Source: Cytophagales bacterium (GTDB taxonomy: Bacteria; Bacteroidota; Bacteroidia; Cytophagales; Microscillaceae). Taken from it: a DNA stretch of 64,000 bases. The stretch lies in the NCBI GenBank assembly GCA_004293905.1, contig RDZE01000014.1, forward strand, positions 226,431-290,430, read 5' to 3'. Both the position numbers and the translations under genes were made by a program. The notes below the pieces were generated by a model. The model was given only the letters and a program-made list of their open reading frames with translations, had not been told where the DNA came from and did not search any database. Shown here one piece after another: positions 9,344 to 17,800 of the stretch (position 1 is the first letter of the stretch; every line of letters starts with the position of its first letter).

Positions 9344-9351
9344 TAAATTTG
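9344..9351 (+). promoter_or_regulatory. Possible sufC promoter -7 element
   Basis: TAAATTTG matches the Bacteroidota -7 pattern TAnnTTTG and lies 54 bp before the sufC ATG. The -33 region about 20 bp upstream is a T-rich run without a clear TTTG, so this is only a half match. Confidence 0.35.
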
Positions 9352-9405
9352 CAAACCAATTTCGAAAAATATGGTTTTACCATTAACGAATCTTTTTTAA
9401 TCTAT

Positions 9406-10158
9406 ATGTTAAAAATCAATAATTTACACGCCTCTATCGAAGGAAAAGAGATACTCAAAGGTATCCAATTGGAAGTAAAAGCAGGTGAAGTACATGCCAT
9501 TATGGGACCTAACGGCTCAGGAAAAAGCACATTGGCTTCTGTATTGGCTGGGCGAGAAGACTACGAAGTAACCGAAGGAGAAGTCGATTTTTTGGGCAAA
9601 AACCTCTTAGATTTAGCTCCCGAAGAACGCGCAGGCGAAGGCATCTTCTTAGCTTTTCAATACCCCGTAGAAATACCCGGCGTAACGACTACCAACTTTC
9701 TAAAAACAGCCATCAACCAAATTCGTAAATATAGAGAACAAGAACCCCTCGATGCGGTGCAGTTCTTAAAACGGATGAAAGAAAAAATGCAGTTGGTCAA
9801 TATCAGCGATACCCTCCTAACACGCTCACTGAACGAAGGTTTTTCGGGCGGAGAGAAAAAAAGGAATGAAATTTTTCAAATGGCAATGTTAGAACCCCAA
9901 TTGGCTATTCTTGACGAAACAGACTCTGGCTTAGACATAGATGCCCTACGAATAGTGGCAGAAGGAGTAAATAAACTAAAAACCAATGACAATGCCACCA
10001 TCGTCATCACACACTATCAACGTTTGTTAGATTATATCATTCCTGATTTTGTGCACGTACTGTGGAATGGTAAAATTGTAAAATCGGGTACAAAAGAACT
10101 CGTGCAAGAACTAGAAGAAAAAGGCTACGATTGGATAAAAGAAGAAACTTATTCTTAG
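9406..10158 (+). CDS. sufC: Fe-S cluster assembly ATPase SufC
   Basis: The ABC-type ATPase of the SufBCD scaffold, which helps build iron-sulfur clusters in the cytoplasm. Walker A is GPNGSGKST, the signature is EGFSGGEKKRNEIFQMA and Walker B is AILDETDSGLDIDALR; these match SufC closely. The length of 250 residues is normal. I chose the ATG at 9406 because homologues begin MLKINNLHA; a frame open from 9349 would add 19 unlikely residues and cover the -7 element. Unusually, no sufB, sufD or sufS is beside it: an intrinsic terminator follows and the next gene encodes an OmpA protein. Confidence 0.95.
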   Translation: MLKINNLHASIEGKEILKGIQLEVKAGEVHAIMGPNGSGKSTLASVLAGREDYEVTEGEVDFLGKNLLDLAPEERAGEGIFLAFQYPVEIPGVTTTNFLKTAINQIRKYREQEPLDAVQFLKRMKEKMQLVNISDTLLTRSLNEGFSGGEKKRNEIFQMAMLEPQLAILDETDSGLDIDALRIVAEGVNKLKTNDNATIVITHYQRLLDYIIPDFVHVLWNGKIVKSGTKELVQELEEKGYDWIKEETYS

Positions 10159-10180
10159 TTTTTTTATATAATACTCATTC

Positions 10181-10217
10181 AAAAAACCTTAGCATTAACA
10201 TGTTAAGGTTTTTTTAT
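10181..10217 (+). terminator. Intrinsic terminator after sufC
   Basis: CCTTAGCAT and ATGTTAAGG pair (one G-T wobble) around a TAAC loop, extended by A-run/T-run pairs and followed by TTTTTTT. It lies about 25 bp after the sufC stop. Confidence 0.85.
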
Positions 10218-10315
10218 TTATCCACTGCAAATTTAGCATACTAATTCAGTAAAAAATGTCGTTTTTATAAAATGATTTTATAGTTTTGCCATTCAAAGCA
10301 GACAAGTATGAAAAT

Positions 10316-12358
10316 ATGAAAAAATATATTCCCCTATTATTTATCCTCTCCTTTTGGTTTCTAAACTTACACGCACAAGATATACAAGTACAATGGGCAT
10401 CAAAAGTAATTGCTGTTTCTTCGGAAGATAATAGTGATTCGCTGATGCAACAGTACCGCGCGAAACAAGTATTAGGGAAGCCAAACAAACTACCAGCCTC
10501 AGGCTTAAGCCCTTGCGCATGGTCGCCTCTAACCGATAGTAACCCTCAAGGCGAATGGATTAAAGTAGCTTTTGATGTACCTATGCCCATTCAACAAGTA
10601 GCCATTGCCGAAAACTTTAACCCTGGTGCCATCACCCAAATATTTCTTTATGATGAAAGCGGCACAGAATATCCTGCCATTTATCAAAATCTAAATATCA
10701 CTAATATTGGCGGAGGCAGAATGTTCAACATCGTGATTGCTCCAACCTCTTACAATGTAGCAGCCATCAAATTAGTGCTCAGTACTATGAAAGTTAATGG
10801 TGTGAATCAAATAGATGCCATCGCCATTTCAAACAGCCGCGAGCCTATAAGAGCTGAAATTAATATCGCCGAAACAGCCGTTACGGACAAAGAAATCAAA
10901 TCGACACCTGAAAACTTAGGTATCAATATCAATTCAGAAGTACAAGAAGTATCACCCGTAATAGCCCCCGATGGAAAAACGATTTATTTCACAAGACTAA
11001 AACACCCCGGTAACTTAGGACCTGACAAAAAACAAGATGTATGGTTTGCCTTAGCCGAAACCGATAGCACTTTCCAAATGGCTCAAAACATAGGCAGCCC
11101 TATCAATACCATTCATCATAATTCCTCTTTTTCCATTACCCCCGATGGTAATAAAATGCTGCTTAATAACGTATACCTGCCCGATGGAACGCTCTCAAAG
11201 GGACTTTCTATCACTACCAAAATAGATAACAATACATGGGGAATGCCCAAAGAAGTAGTCATTAATGATTATTATAACAACAATCGTTATTCCGAATTTT
11301 GCCTCTCTGCCAATGGTCAGGTATTACTCATGACCACAGAAAGACGTGATACTTACGGAGGAAAAGATATTTATGTGTCTTTTTTACAAGGAGATGGCAC
11401 TTGGAGTCGTCCTAAAAATTTGGGAAATAAAGTAAACACTCCTGACAATGAAACTTCACCCTTTTTAGCTACTGACGGACTCACACTCTATTACTCTACA
11501 GCAGGCATGAGTGGCTATGGTTCTAATGATATTTTTGTAACACGCCGATTAGATGATAGTTGGGAAAATTGGAGCGAACCCGAAAACTTAGGAGCTTCCA
11601 TCAATACGCCTAATTGGGACGCTTATTTCTCCATCCCCGCCAACGGAAAATATGCCTATTATTCCTCTTATCACAACTCGAAAGGTGATGCAGATATTTT
11701 CAGAGTAAAATTAAGTGATAAAAACAAACCTAAACCCGTTGTGCTCATCACAGGAACAGTCTATAATGACAAAACCAAAGAGCCAATGGGAGCTGATATT
11801 ATCTATGAAATATTGGGTACGAGCGATAAAGTAGGACAAGCCACCGCAAATGCTCAAACAGGAACTTATAAAATTGTATTGCCAATAGAAAAACTTTATA
11901 GCATTCATGCCGAAGCCAAAGGCTTTTTTCCCATAGATGATAACATAGACCTCACCAATATTACAGAATATACTGAAATCAAAAAAGACCTCTATTTGGC
12001 TCCTATCATTAGAGGGGAATCCTTCCGATTGAACAATATCTTCTTTGTAAGGGCAAAAGCTGAACTCCTTCCTGAATCATTCCCCGAGCTGCATCGCTTG
12101 GCTATCACAATGAAAGAAAACTCTACCATGATTATTGAACTACACGGACATACGGAGCCTTTTGGCGATGCCAAAGAACTCAAAAGACTATCAGAAGATA
12201 GGGTTATTGCCGTAAAAAATTATTTGGTTGGTGAAGGGGTAGAGTCCATACGCATTTCTTATAAAGCCTTTGGTGGTAGCAAACCCATCAGCACCGAAAA
12301 AACCGAAGAAGCCCGCGCACTCAACCGCCGTGTAGAAGTGAAAATATTGCATCAATAA
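10316..12358 (+). CDS. OmpA-family protein with PD40 beta-propeller
   Basis: A 680-residue envelope protein. A signal peptide covers about residues 1-20 (ending LNLHAQD). A discoidin-like beta region (about 30-180) is followed by PD40/WD40-like propeller blades, seen as repeated PDGKTIYFTR, SPFLATDGLTLYYST and SIPANGKYAYYSS. A carboxypeptidase-regulatory-like domain (ITGTVYNDKTKEPMGADI) comes next, then a C-terminal OmpA peptidoglycan-binding domain (LHGHTEPFGDAKELKRLSED ... LNRRVEVKI). This layout is common in Bacteroidota and is often linked to gliding or outer-membrane anchoring; no partner here proves that role. I chose the ATG at 10316 because the signal peptide starts there. Confidence 0.9.
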   Translation: MKKYIPLLFILSFWFLNLHAQDIQVQWASKVIAVSSEDNSDSLMQQYRAKQVLGKPNKLPASGLSPCAWSPLTDSNPQGEWIKVAFDVPMPIQQVAIAENFNPGAITQIFLYDESGTEYPAIYQNLNITNIGGGRMFNIVIAPTSYNVAAIKLVLSTMKVNGVNQIDAIAISNSREPIRAEINIAETAVTDKEIKSTPENLGININSEVQEVSPVIAPDGKTIYFTRLKHPGNLGPDKKQDVWFALAETDSTFQMAQNIGSPINTIHHNSSFSITPDGNKMLLNNVYLPDGTLSKGLSITTKIDNNTWGMPKEVVINDYYNNNRYSEFCLSANGQVLLMTTERRDTYGGKDIYVSFLQGDGTWSRPKNLGNKVNTPDNETSPFLATDGLTLYYSTAGMSGYGSNDIFVTRRLDDSWENWSEPENLGASINTPNWDAYFSIPANGKYAYYSSYHNSKGDADIFRVKLSDKNKPKPVVLITGTVYNDKTKEPMGADIIYEILGTSDKVGQATANAQTGTYKIVLPIEKLYSIHAEAKGFFPIDDNIDLTNITEYTEIKKDLYLAPIIRGESFRLNNIFFVRAKAELLPESFPELHRLAITMKENSTMIIELHGHTEPFGDAKELKRLSEDRVIAVKNYLVGEGVESIRISYKAFGGSKPISTEKTEEARALNRRVEVKILHQ

Positions 12359-12481
12359 TGTTTTAGAGTAAAAGAATCAGAACAAATATTTATACAGTAA
12401 ACAAAATCATTTAAAATATTTTCCATTGGGTATTGAACTTTTTTAAATCCCCAGTCGTTATTATCTATGCTATCTTATAAA

Positions 12482-12848
12482 GGGGTCGACTGGTTTTGAC
12501 AGCTTGAGAGAGCGAGTGTATAAGCACGTCGGAAGTTGAGAGTACCTTCCGTTAAAAATACTTTCAAAACATAAACGGCGAAACAAACTACGCCCTTGCT
12601 GCTTAATCGGAGATTAAGTAATTCGCAAGCGTTCCGCAATATTGATTTTCTACCAATTTGATCACGGAGCGTCCTCATGTAGAAATAGCTTTGCTAAGGG
12701 TACGCGTGCAAAGTAAAACTAAAGTACCTAAGTTGGGGGCGAGGTTGTTACACACCCTACTCCAATCGAAAACCCAAGTGTAAATAAGCGTGTAGAAGGC
12801 ATTATGTTTTCCTTGTTCTGGACGCGGGTTCGAGTCCCGCCGACTCCA
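12482..12848 (+). ncRNA. ssrA: tmRNA (transfer-messenger RNA)
   Basis: The 5' end GGGGTCGACTGGTTTTGAC and the 3' end GGGTTCGAGTCCCGCCGACTCCA pair to give the tRNA-like acceptor stem and T-arm. CCA is not encoded after the discriminator A, so it must be added after transcription. The tag frame reads GGC GAA ACA AAC TAC GCC CTT GCT GCT TAA (12577-12606), giving GETNYALAA, so with the Ala carried by the RNA the tag is AGETNYALAA. The molecule rescues stalled ribosomes with SmpB and marks the product for proteolysis. The length of about 367 nt is normal. Confidence 0.97.
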
Positions 12849-12854
12849 CTTAAA

Positions 12855-12902
12855 GAAAAAAACCTATCAGACAATAAAAAGTCTTATAGGTTTTTTCTTT
12901 TA
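12855..12902 (+). terminator. Strong intrinsic terminator after ssrA
   Basis: AAAAAACCTAT-C-AGAC pairs with GTCT-T-ATAGGTTTTTT around an 8-nt A-rich loop (one C/T mismatch). The T-run follows on the plus strand, and the A-run on the other side lets it also serve the convergent ferritin gene. Confidence 0.88.
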
Positions 12903-12972
12903 TACTCCCAATAAAAAAGCCCCAAAAATCATTAGTCTTTGAAGCTTTTTTGAAAAAAAATAAATCTCAATT

Positions 12973-13515
12973 TTAAGCACCAGCTTCCGCGCCACCAGCA
13001 TTAGCCGCCGCAAAAGCCGCGCGAACAGTCGCAATTTCCTTATCTATCAAATAAAGCCCTTGACCTTCTTCGCCTATCACATCGAACAATTCTACAATGC
13101 GACGCGCTACAGCTTCTTCCTCTATTTGCTCATTGATAAACCATTGCATAAAATACTCCGTAGTATAATCTTTAGCTTTGCGTGCTACATCTAAAATACG
13201 ATGAATTGCATGCGTAACCGCAATTTCTTGCTCTAAGGCTATCTCAAATACTTCGCGCAAGTTCGCAAACTCGTGTGTGATATGACTCACTTCAGGAGAA
13301 AAAGCTACCCCGCCACGGTCTAAAATATGATTGAATATTTTTAGCATGTGATTACGCTCCTCGCCTGCTTGTATCATCAAAAAATCGCCTGCATTGCTAA
13401 AGCCTCTTTGCTGACACCAAGAAGCCATCGCCAAATATTTAGACGAAGAGTTGGCTTCCATTTTTACTTGTTCATTCAAAATTTGTTCTACTTCTTCTAC
13501 CAAAGAAGTTTTCAT
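12973..13515 (-). CDS. Ferritin
   Basis: A 180-residue iron-storage protein of the non-heme bacterial ferritin type. The four-helix bundle carries the expected ferroxidase residues: EANSSSKYLAMASWC, then GEERNHMLK, then LEQEIAVTHAI and FINEQIEEE. It oxidises ferrous iron and stores it inside a 24-subunit shell. The tail is Ala/Gly rich (AAFAAANAGGAEAGA). Starts at 13557, 13533 and 13515 are all in frame; I prefer 13515 (MKTSLVEEVEQ) because the family begins there. It converges with ssrA across a shared terminator. Confidence 0.93.
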   Translation of the reverse strand: MKTSLVEEVEQILNEQVKMEANSSSKYLAMASWCQQRGFSNAGDFLMIQAGEERNHMLKIFNHILDRGGVAFSPEVSHITHEFANLREVFEIALEQEIAVTHAIHRILDVARKAKDYTTEYFMQWFINEQIEEEAVARRIVELFDVIGEEGQGLYLIDKEIATVRAAFAAANAGGAEAGA

Positions 13516-13649
13516 TCTTACTATATTTTTCATGCGTTTTTTTCTTTTTTTAGTCAATAAAGTACATATTCACTACAATTTATTTGCTATATTTGTTCCA
13601 GTCAAATGCCATATTTTAACTAATATAGAATTAGTCTATTTCTGATAGT

Positions 13650-14141
13650 ATGTATAACTTGAACAGCTTTTTCTATACCACTTGGCGTATCGGTAAGAAC
13701 GAAAAACCTTTCAAAATGTATAAAATACGCACTATGCGCACCCTCTACAACGAAAAAGGACAACCACTCCCCGATGCACTACGCCGCACACGATGGGGCG
13801 ATTGGCTGCGTAAATATTCCATTGACGAACTTCCCCAAATCATCAATTGGCTCAAAGGCGATATGAACCTCATCGGTCCACGACCATTGCCTCCTGAATA
13901 TTTAACAGTTATGAGCGAAAAAGAAAGGCAACGACATCAAATCAAACCCGGCATTACGGGTTTGGCACAAGTGATGGGACGGAATGCCCTTTCTTGGGAG
14001 CAAAAAATGAAATACGACCTATGGTATATCAAACACCATTCATGGCATCTTGATTGCCTCATTTTTCGTAAAACACTCTATCTTTTATTATTCAAACCCA
14101 ACGGACACATCGCCGCACAAATATGGAAAAAGAAAAAATAG
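13650..14141 (+). CDS. Sugar-phosphate transferase lacking its membrane anchor
   Basis: The 163-residue product matches the cytosolic catalytic part of the bacterial sugar transferase family (WcaJ/PglC type), which moves a sugar-1-phosphate to undecaprenyl phosphate to start polysaccharide synthesis. Visible signatures are WRIGKNEKPFKMYKIRTM, YSIDELPQIINWLKGDMNLI with GPRPLPPEY, and IKPGITGLAQVMGR. The family normally starts about 35 residues earlier with a membrane-associated helix. Here the frame is closed by a TAG at 13632 and only MYNLNSFFYTT precedes the core. It is therefore either a soluble variant or a 5'-truncated remnant. Its end overlaps the zinc-ribbon gene by 19 bp. Confidence 0.82.
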   Translation: MYNLNSFFYTTWRIGKNEKPFKMYKIRTMRTLYNEKGQPLPDALRRTRWGDWLRKYSIDELPQIINWLKGDMNLIGPRPLPPEYLTVMSEKERQRHQIKPGITGLAQVMGRNALSWEQKMKYDLWYIKHHSWHLDCLIFRKTLYLLLFKPNGHIAAQIWKKKK

Positions 14142-14368
14142 AATGCCCTAAATGCCAATGGGAGCCCGATGGTAATGCCTATTGGACTTGTCATTGTGGG
14201 CATACTTGGAACACCTTTGATACACAAGGCAGATGCCCAAAGTGCCTTAAAATTCATCAACAAACGCAGTGCCCCGCCTGTAGCCAATGGTCTTTGCACG
14301 AAGATTGGTACATAGACTTGCGTGGTTGGACTTTAAAATGGGAAGAGTTCGAGAAAAGTAAAAATTAG
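14123..14368 (+). CDS. Small zinc-ribbon protein
   Basis: The 81-residue protein has four Cys pairs: CPKC at residue 8, CHC at 20, CPKC at 38 and CPAC at 50, which should hold two zinc ions in two ribbons. The rest is Trp-rich and acidic with a short C-terminal helix. There is no signal peptide. It overlaps the sugar transferase gene by 19 bp in another frame, so the two are translationally linked. Its TAG shares bases with the TAA of the convergent menC gene. Two-ribbon proteins of this kind often bind nucleic acid or other proteins; no role can be assigned. Confidence 0.75.
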   Translation: MEKEKIECPKCQWEPDGNAYWTCHCGHTWNTFDTQGRCPKCLKIHQQTQCPACSQWSLHEDWYIDLRGWTLKWEEFEKSKN

Positions 14369-15420
14369 GACGTTGCAATGCGCCAAAGGTTCTCTCCTTT
14401 TAGTTGCAAAGCACTTTCAAAATTATTTTTGTAGAGTAAGCCCGTGCCTAATCCTTGTGGAATAGTATTATAGGGAAAAGTAGCCGTAAATTGTGCAATG
14501 GCTTCTAAACCTATATTGCTTTCTAAAGCAGAAGTAACCCACCAACCAATGCTCAAACTTTCGGCAATCTGAATCCACTGCCGTGTAGCCGCAAAGCCTC
14601 CTAAAAGCGTGGGCTTTAAGATGATATATTGCGGTTTAAGATGGTTTAATAATTCATTTTGCGCTTCTGACTCATAGACACCAATCAATTCTTCGTCAAG
14701 GGCTATGGGCAAAATATTGGCTTGGCAAAGTGCTTTCATGGCTTCATGTTTTCTAACGGCAATGGGCTGCTCTATAGAGTGTATTTCCAAAAGGGCTAAT
14801 TTTTCTAAATAATAAGTAGCTTTTTCGGGTAAAAAAGCTCCGTTCGCATCTACGCGCAATACGATTTTAGATGCATCGTACTGTTTTCTGATATTTTGCA
14901 ATAATTTGTATTCTTCTTCAAAATCTATAGCCCCTATTTTCATTTTCAGGCAACTAAAGCCTAAGCTCAGTTTTTCCTCTATTTGTTGCTGCATATAAGC
15001 TGGGCTTCCCATCCATACCAACCCATTAATGCGGATAGCTTGCAAACCTGAAACGAAAGGTGAGTCAAACCAACAACGTTGCGCCCCTTTATAATAGTCA
15101 ATCAAAGCCATTTCTAAAGCAAAACGCATGGTTGGGTACTCTGCGGGAATAGCTTTTTGAACAAAACTGAGCAGTTCTTCCTCACTTTGTGGCTCATATT
15201 GTTGCAGTTGGGCAGTAGTTAAAAAATGGGTAAAAATATCCTCAAAAGAAGGTACATCGTCAATACTCAACAAAGGCAACGGTGCTGCCTCTCCTATAGC
15301 TTTTCTTCCGCTTGGGTGTGCCAAAAGAAGCAAATAATGGTCTTTGTCGCGAAGTACGCCACGCGAAGTACCCGCCTCTTTATGGAATACCAAACGATGC
15401 CTTTCTATTTGCCAATTCAT
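14365..15420 (-). CDS. menC: o-Succinylbenzoate synthase
   Basis: Enolase-superfamily enzyme that dehydrates SHCHC to o-succinylbenzoate in menaquinone synthesis. The capping domain starts IERHRLVFHKEAGTSRG. The barrel carries CLKMKIGAIDFEEE (KxK catalytic lysine), VLRVDANGAF, IEQPI and ALDEEL for the metal ligands, and YIILKPTLLGG with the second catalytic Lys. The ending QGLGTGLLYKNNF is typical of the Bacteroidota MenC. An N-acylamino acid racemase or dipeptide epimerase is the main alternative in this superfamily. No other men gene is nearby. It starts 20 bp after the methyltransferase stop. Confidence 0.87.
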   Translation of the reverse strand: MNWQIERHRLVFHKEAGTSRGVLRDKDHYLLLLAHPSGRKAIGEAAPLPLLSIDDVPSFEDIFTHFLTTAQLQQYEPQSEEELLSFVQKAIPAEYPTMRFALEMALIDYYKGAQRCWFDSPFVSGLQAIRINGLVWMGSPAYMQQQIEEKLSLGFSCLKMKIGAIDFEEEYKLLQNIRKQYDASKIVLRVDANGAFLPEKATYYLEKLALLEIHSIEQPIAVRKHEAMKALCQANILPIALDEELIGVYESEAQNELLNHLKPQYIILKPTLLGGFAATRQWIQIAESLSIGWWVTSALESNIGLEAIAQFTATFPYNTIPQGLGTGLLYKNNFESALQLKGENLWRIATS

Positions 15421-15440
15421 AGCCTTATCAAGAAAATGAG

Positions 15441-16292
15441 TTAATCTTTTTTGCGCAACAAAATGAGTCTATATTGTTTATCGGCAATAAAATTGGTAGA
15501 AGTACGTTCTCCTGCAAATTGTTTTTTCTCAAAATCTTCTAATTTTTTACGAAAACGCCATCTCAAAATTTTAAATACCCAAGGGAATTTATTTTGAATA
15601 GCAATCATTAACATTTCCCAAATTGGTTTGATTACCTCCATCGTGAAAGAGTTCACCATATCCATCGTAGGAGCTACCTCGCGCGAGATGTCTATGTCTT
15701 GTAATACTTCAAGGGGTTGTTCTGCAAATACGGGGTTATAGTGTCCTATCCAATGCCCACCCCCTAAAGGACGGTGTTTGTGCTCTTCGTACCTAAAAAA
15801 ATCGCAAATGAGTATATAACCATTAGGATTGAGGTGTTTGCGTGCATTTTCAAAGGCTTTGCGAATATCTATATATTGAAAACTCTCACTGAAAAGAATC
15901 AAATCATATTTTTTATCTATGTTTACTTCTTCGTATTTCCCTTGAAAAATTTGCCCTTTATTGCCCAAATTTTCACGTGCGCGCGCTGTCAATCTTGCCG
16001 AAGGCGAAACACCATCTATGGCATAGCCTAAGTCTGCCAACTGTCGGGTAGTGCGCCCTGAGCCACAGCCTACATCTAAAATACTTTTGACACCCTCAGG
16101 GATATGCGAAAAAAGGAACTCTGTGTATTGTTCTTGTGCTTTTTTGAGATTGGCAACATCTGTTTCCAATCCTTTCCAATAGCCATAGTGCAAATAATCA
16201 GTTTTAAGAAAAAACTTAAAAAGTAATAAGCCTACATTTAAGCCTATTTCCTTTGAGTCGGGTTTGGGTAGGGTGTTTTCCGCTTGCTCCAT
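15441..16292 (-). CDS. SAM-dependent methyltransferase
   Basis: A 283-residue class I methyltransferase. The SAM-binding motif I is ILDVGCGSGRTTRQLA (about residues 66-81), the acidic loop is YAIDGVSPSA, and motif III lies near YDLILFSESFQYI. The N-terminal region (LKTDYLHYGYW) resembles cyclopropane/sterol-type and natural-product C- or O-methyltransferases. It sits just upstream of menC on the same strand, so a quinone or lipid substrate is possible, but it does not look like the MenG/UbiE family. No membrane segment is seen. Confidence 0.82.
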   Translation of the reverse strand: MEQAENTLPKPDSKEIGLNVGLLLFKFFLKTDYLHYGYWKGLETDVANLKKAQEQYTEFLFSHIPEGVKSILDVGCGSGRTTRQLADLGYAIDGVSPSARLTARARENLGNKGQIFQGKYEEVNIDKKYDLILFSESFQYIDIRKAFENARKHLNPNGYILICDFFRYEEHKHRPLGGGHWIGHYNPVFAEQPLEVLQDIDISREVAPTMDMVNSFTMEVIKPIWEMLMIAIQNKFPWVFKILRWRFRKKLEDFEKKQFAGERTSTNFIADKQYRLILLRKKD

Positions 16293-16382
16293 ATTCTAAA
16301 AAATTAATTTGGCTACAAAAGTAACTTTTTTTGAGTGAATACAAACAAAAAATATAACTCTTTACTGAAAACATAGAATACT

Positions 16383-17414
16383 TTATGAAAAATCACTTTT
16401 ATCAGTGTCGTATAATTTTTCTAAGGCACTTATCATTTTTTCTAAGGCAAAGGCGGGATACACCGTTTTTTTGCCTTCTTCAGCAAGTTGTTTAGCTAAC
16501 TGCTGATGAGTGATGAGTGCATGCAATGCCTCTGCAATGGCTTCTGGTTGGCAATAAGGCACTACTAAGGCGTTTTTATTGGGCACAATGATTTCGTGCG
16601 CAATACCCGAAAGTGTGAACACTGAAGGAATACCTGCTGCCAAAGCCTCAATGTAGGTTTGCCCAAATGCTTCTGCTTGTGCATCAATAGGCGTATGCGC
16701 GTAAGCCGAAAATAATCCATACAAAGCTCGAATATTGGGTTCAAAAGTAACTATTTTGTATTGTTTTTGAGGTATATATTGTGCTAAAAGATTTTTTATT
16801 TCATCGGCATAATCACCTTTTGCATTTGCCAAAAGCAGATAACAGTTAGGTTGATTTTCTAACAATTTCCCAAAAGCCATCACTATATCCTGCACACCTT
16901 TCCAAACTGTCCAACGGGCTATAACACCAATGACGGGCGCATTGGCAGGGAGTTCGTATTTTTTGCGTAGGGCATCTATATCTGTTGTAGCAGCAGGGCG
17001 AAACATAGCAATATCGAACCCATGCGGTATATCTACAATTTTGTGTGGTTTCACACCTTCTTTTTCCTCAAGTACTTGCCTTACAACAGGGCTGATGGCT
17101 ACAATATGTGTAGCAAAATAGTTGATAAAACGGTCATACCAAACAGCACGCGGAAAATATTGATGGTGCAAAGTGCTATGGTGGCGCGTATAAACTCTTT
17201 GTTTGATGCCACAAATCCAAGCAACAAACAAGCCCAACAACGAAGCTACAAAAAGATGTGTATGTATGGTTTGGGGTTTTATTTTCCTCAAAAGATGATA
17301 CAAACGCCAGAAAGCAGTTACTAAGTTTTTTTTGCCTGCATAGTGTATGTGATAAATTTTCAGGGTAGGATAAAGTGCAAGTTGTTTTTCTAAAGAACTT
17401 TCTTTGGGGTTCAA
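16383..17414 (-). CDS. GT4 glycosyltransferase; true N-terminus extends upstream
   Basis: Retaining GT-B glycosyltransferase, probably for cell-surface polysaccharide. The C-terminal nucleotide-sugar domain shows VIGVIARWTVWKGVQDIVMA and the E-x7-E motif in DAQAEAFGQTYIEALAAGIP. The given start is a TTG, but the frame stays open upstream to a TAA at 17532-17534, and the extra codons read KSVVYILSEIDSAQAFEWIA, exactly the first strand expected for this family. No ATG, GTG or TTG exists in that extension; ATT at 17522 or ATA at 17519 are the only plausible initiators. The ATT overlaps the stop of the upstream gene, so coupled initiation at a rare codon, or a lost start, must be considered. Confidence 0.85.
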   Translation of the reverse strand: MNPKESSLEKQLALYPTLKIYHIHYAGKKNLVTAFWRLYHLLRKIKPQTIHTHLFVASLLGLFVAWICGIKQRVYTRHHSTLHHQYFPRAVWYDRFINYFATHIVAISPVVRQVLEEKEGVKPHKIVDIPHGFDIAMFRPAATTDIDALRKKYELPANAPVIGVIARWTVWKGVQDIVMAFGKLLENQPNCYLLLANAKGDYADEIKNLLAQYIPQKQYKIVTFEPNIRALYGLFSAYAHTPIDAQAEAFGQTYIEALAAGIPSVFTLSGIAHEIIVPNKNALVVPYCQPEAIAEALHALITHQQLAKQLAEEGKKTVYPAFALEKMISALEKLYDTDKSDFS

Positions 17415-17515
17415 AAAAATAAAACTCAGCCTAAACTTTTCTGTGGATAAATCGCGGGCTATCCACTCGAAGGCTTGGGCTGAGTCAATTTCTGATAAAA
17501 TATATACTACCGATT

Positions 17516-17722
17516 TTATAATACTTCGCGTTTAAAAACAATCAATACCTCTTCATTCTCTTTAGGGGTAAATTTTTCTCTTTTTACTTCTACTAATTCC
17601 CAACCTTCACTGCGTGCCTCACTACAAGATTCTTCTACAAAAAAATCGTGGTCTTTGGGAGCAATTGTATTTGAAATTACCTTGTATTCATAAGTTTTGG
17701 GTACTTTATTGTTTTTACTCAT
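17516..17722 (-). CDS. Small DUF4177-like protein
   Basis: A 68-residue soluble protein that reads YEYKVISNTIAP near the start and EARSEGWELVEVKRE in the middle. A beta strand, then a helix ending GWELV, then a final strand is the layout of the DUF4177 family, whose function is unknown. I chose the ATG at 17722 (MSKNNKVPK); a longer frame to 17749 adds a hydrophobic stub that looks untranslated. Its TAA at 17516-17518 lies inside the extension of the glycosyltransferase frame, so the two genes overlap by a few bases if the latter starts at ATT. Confidence 0.65.
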   Translation of the reverse strand: MSKNNKVPKTYEYKVISNTIAPKDHDFFVEESCSEARSEGWELVEVKREKFTPKENEEVLIVFKREVL

Positions 17723-17800
17723 GATAGTTATTGAAAGAATATTGAACAAGCGTTAAAATATATAAGTATATACGTAATTTTTAATCAATCTGTTCTCTTT

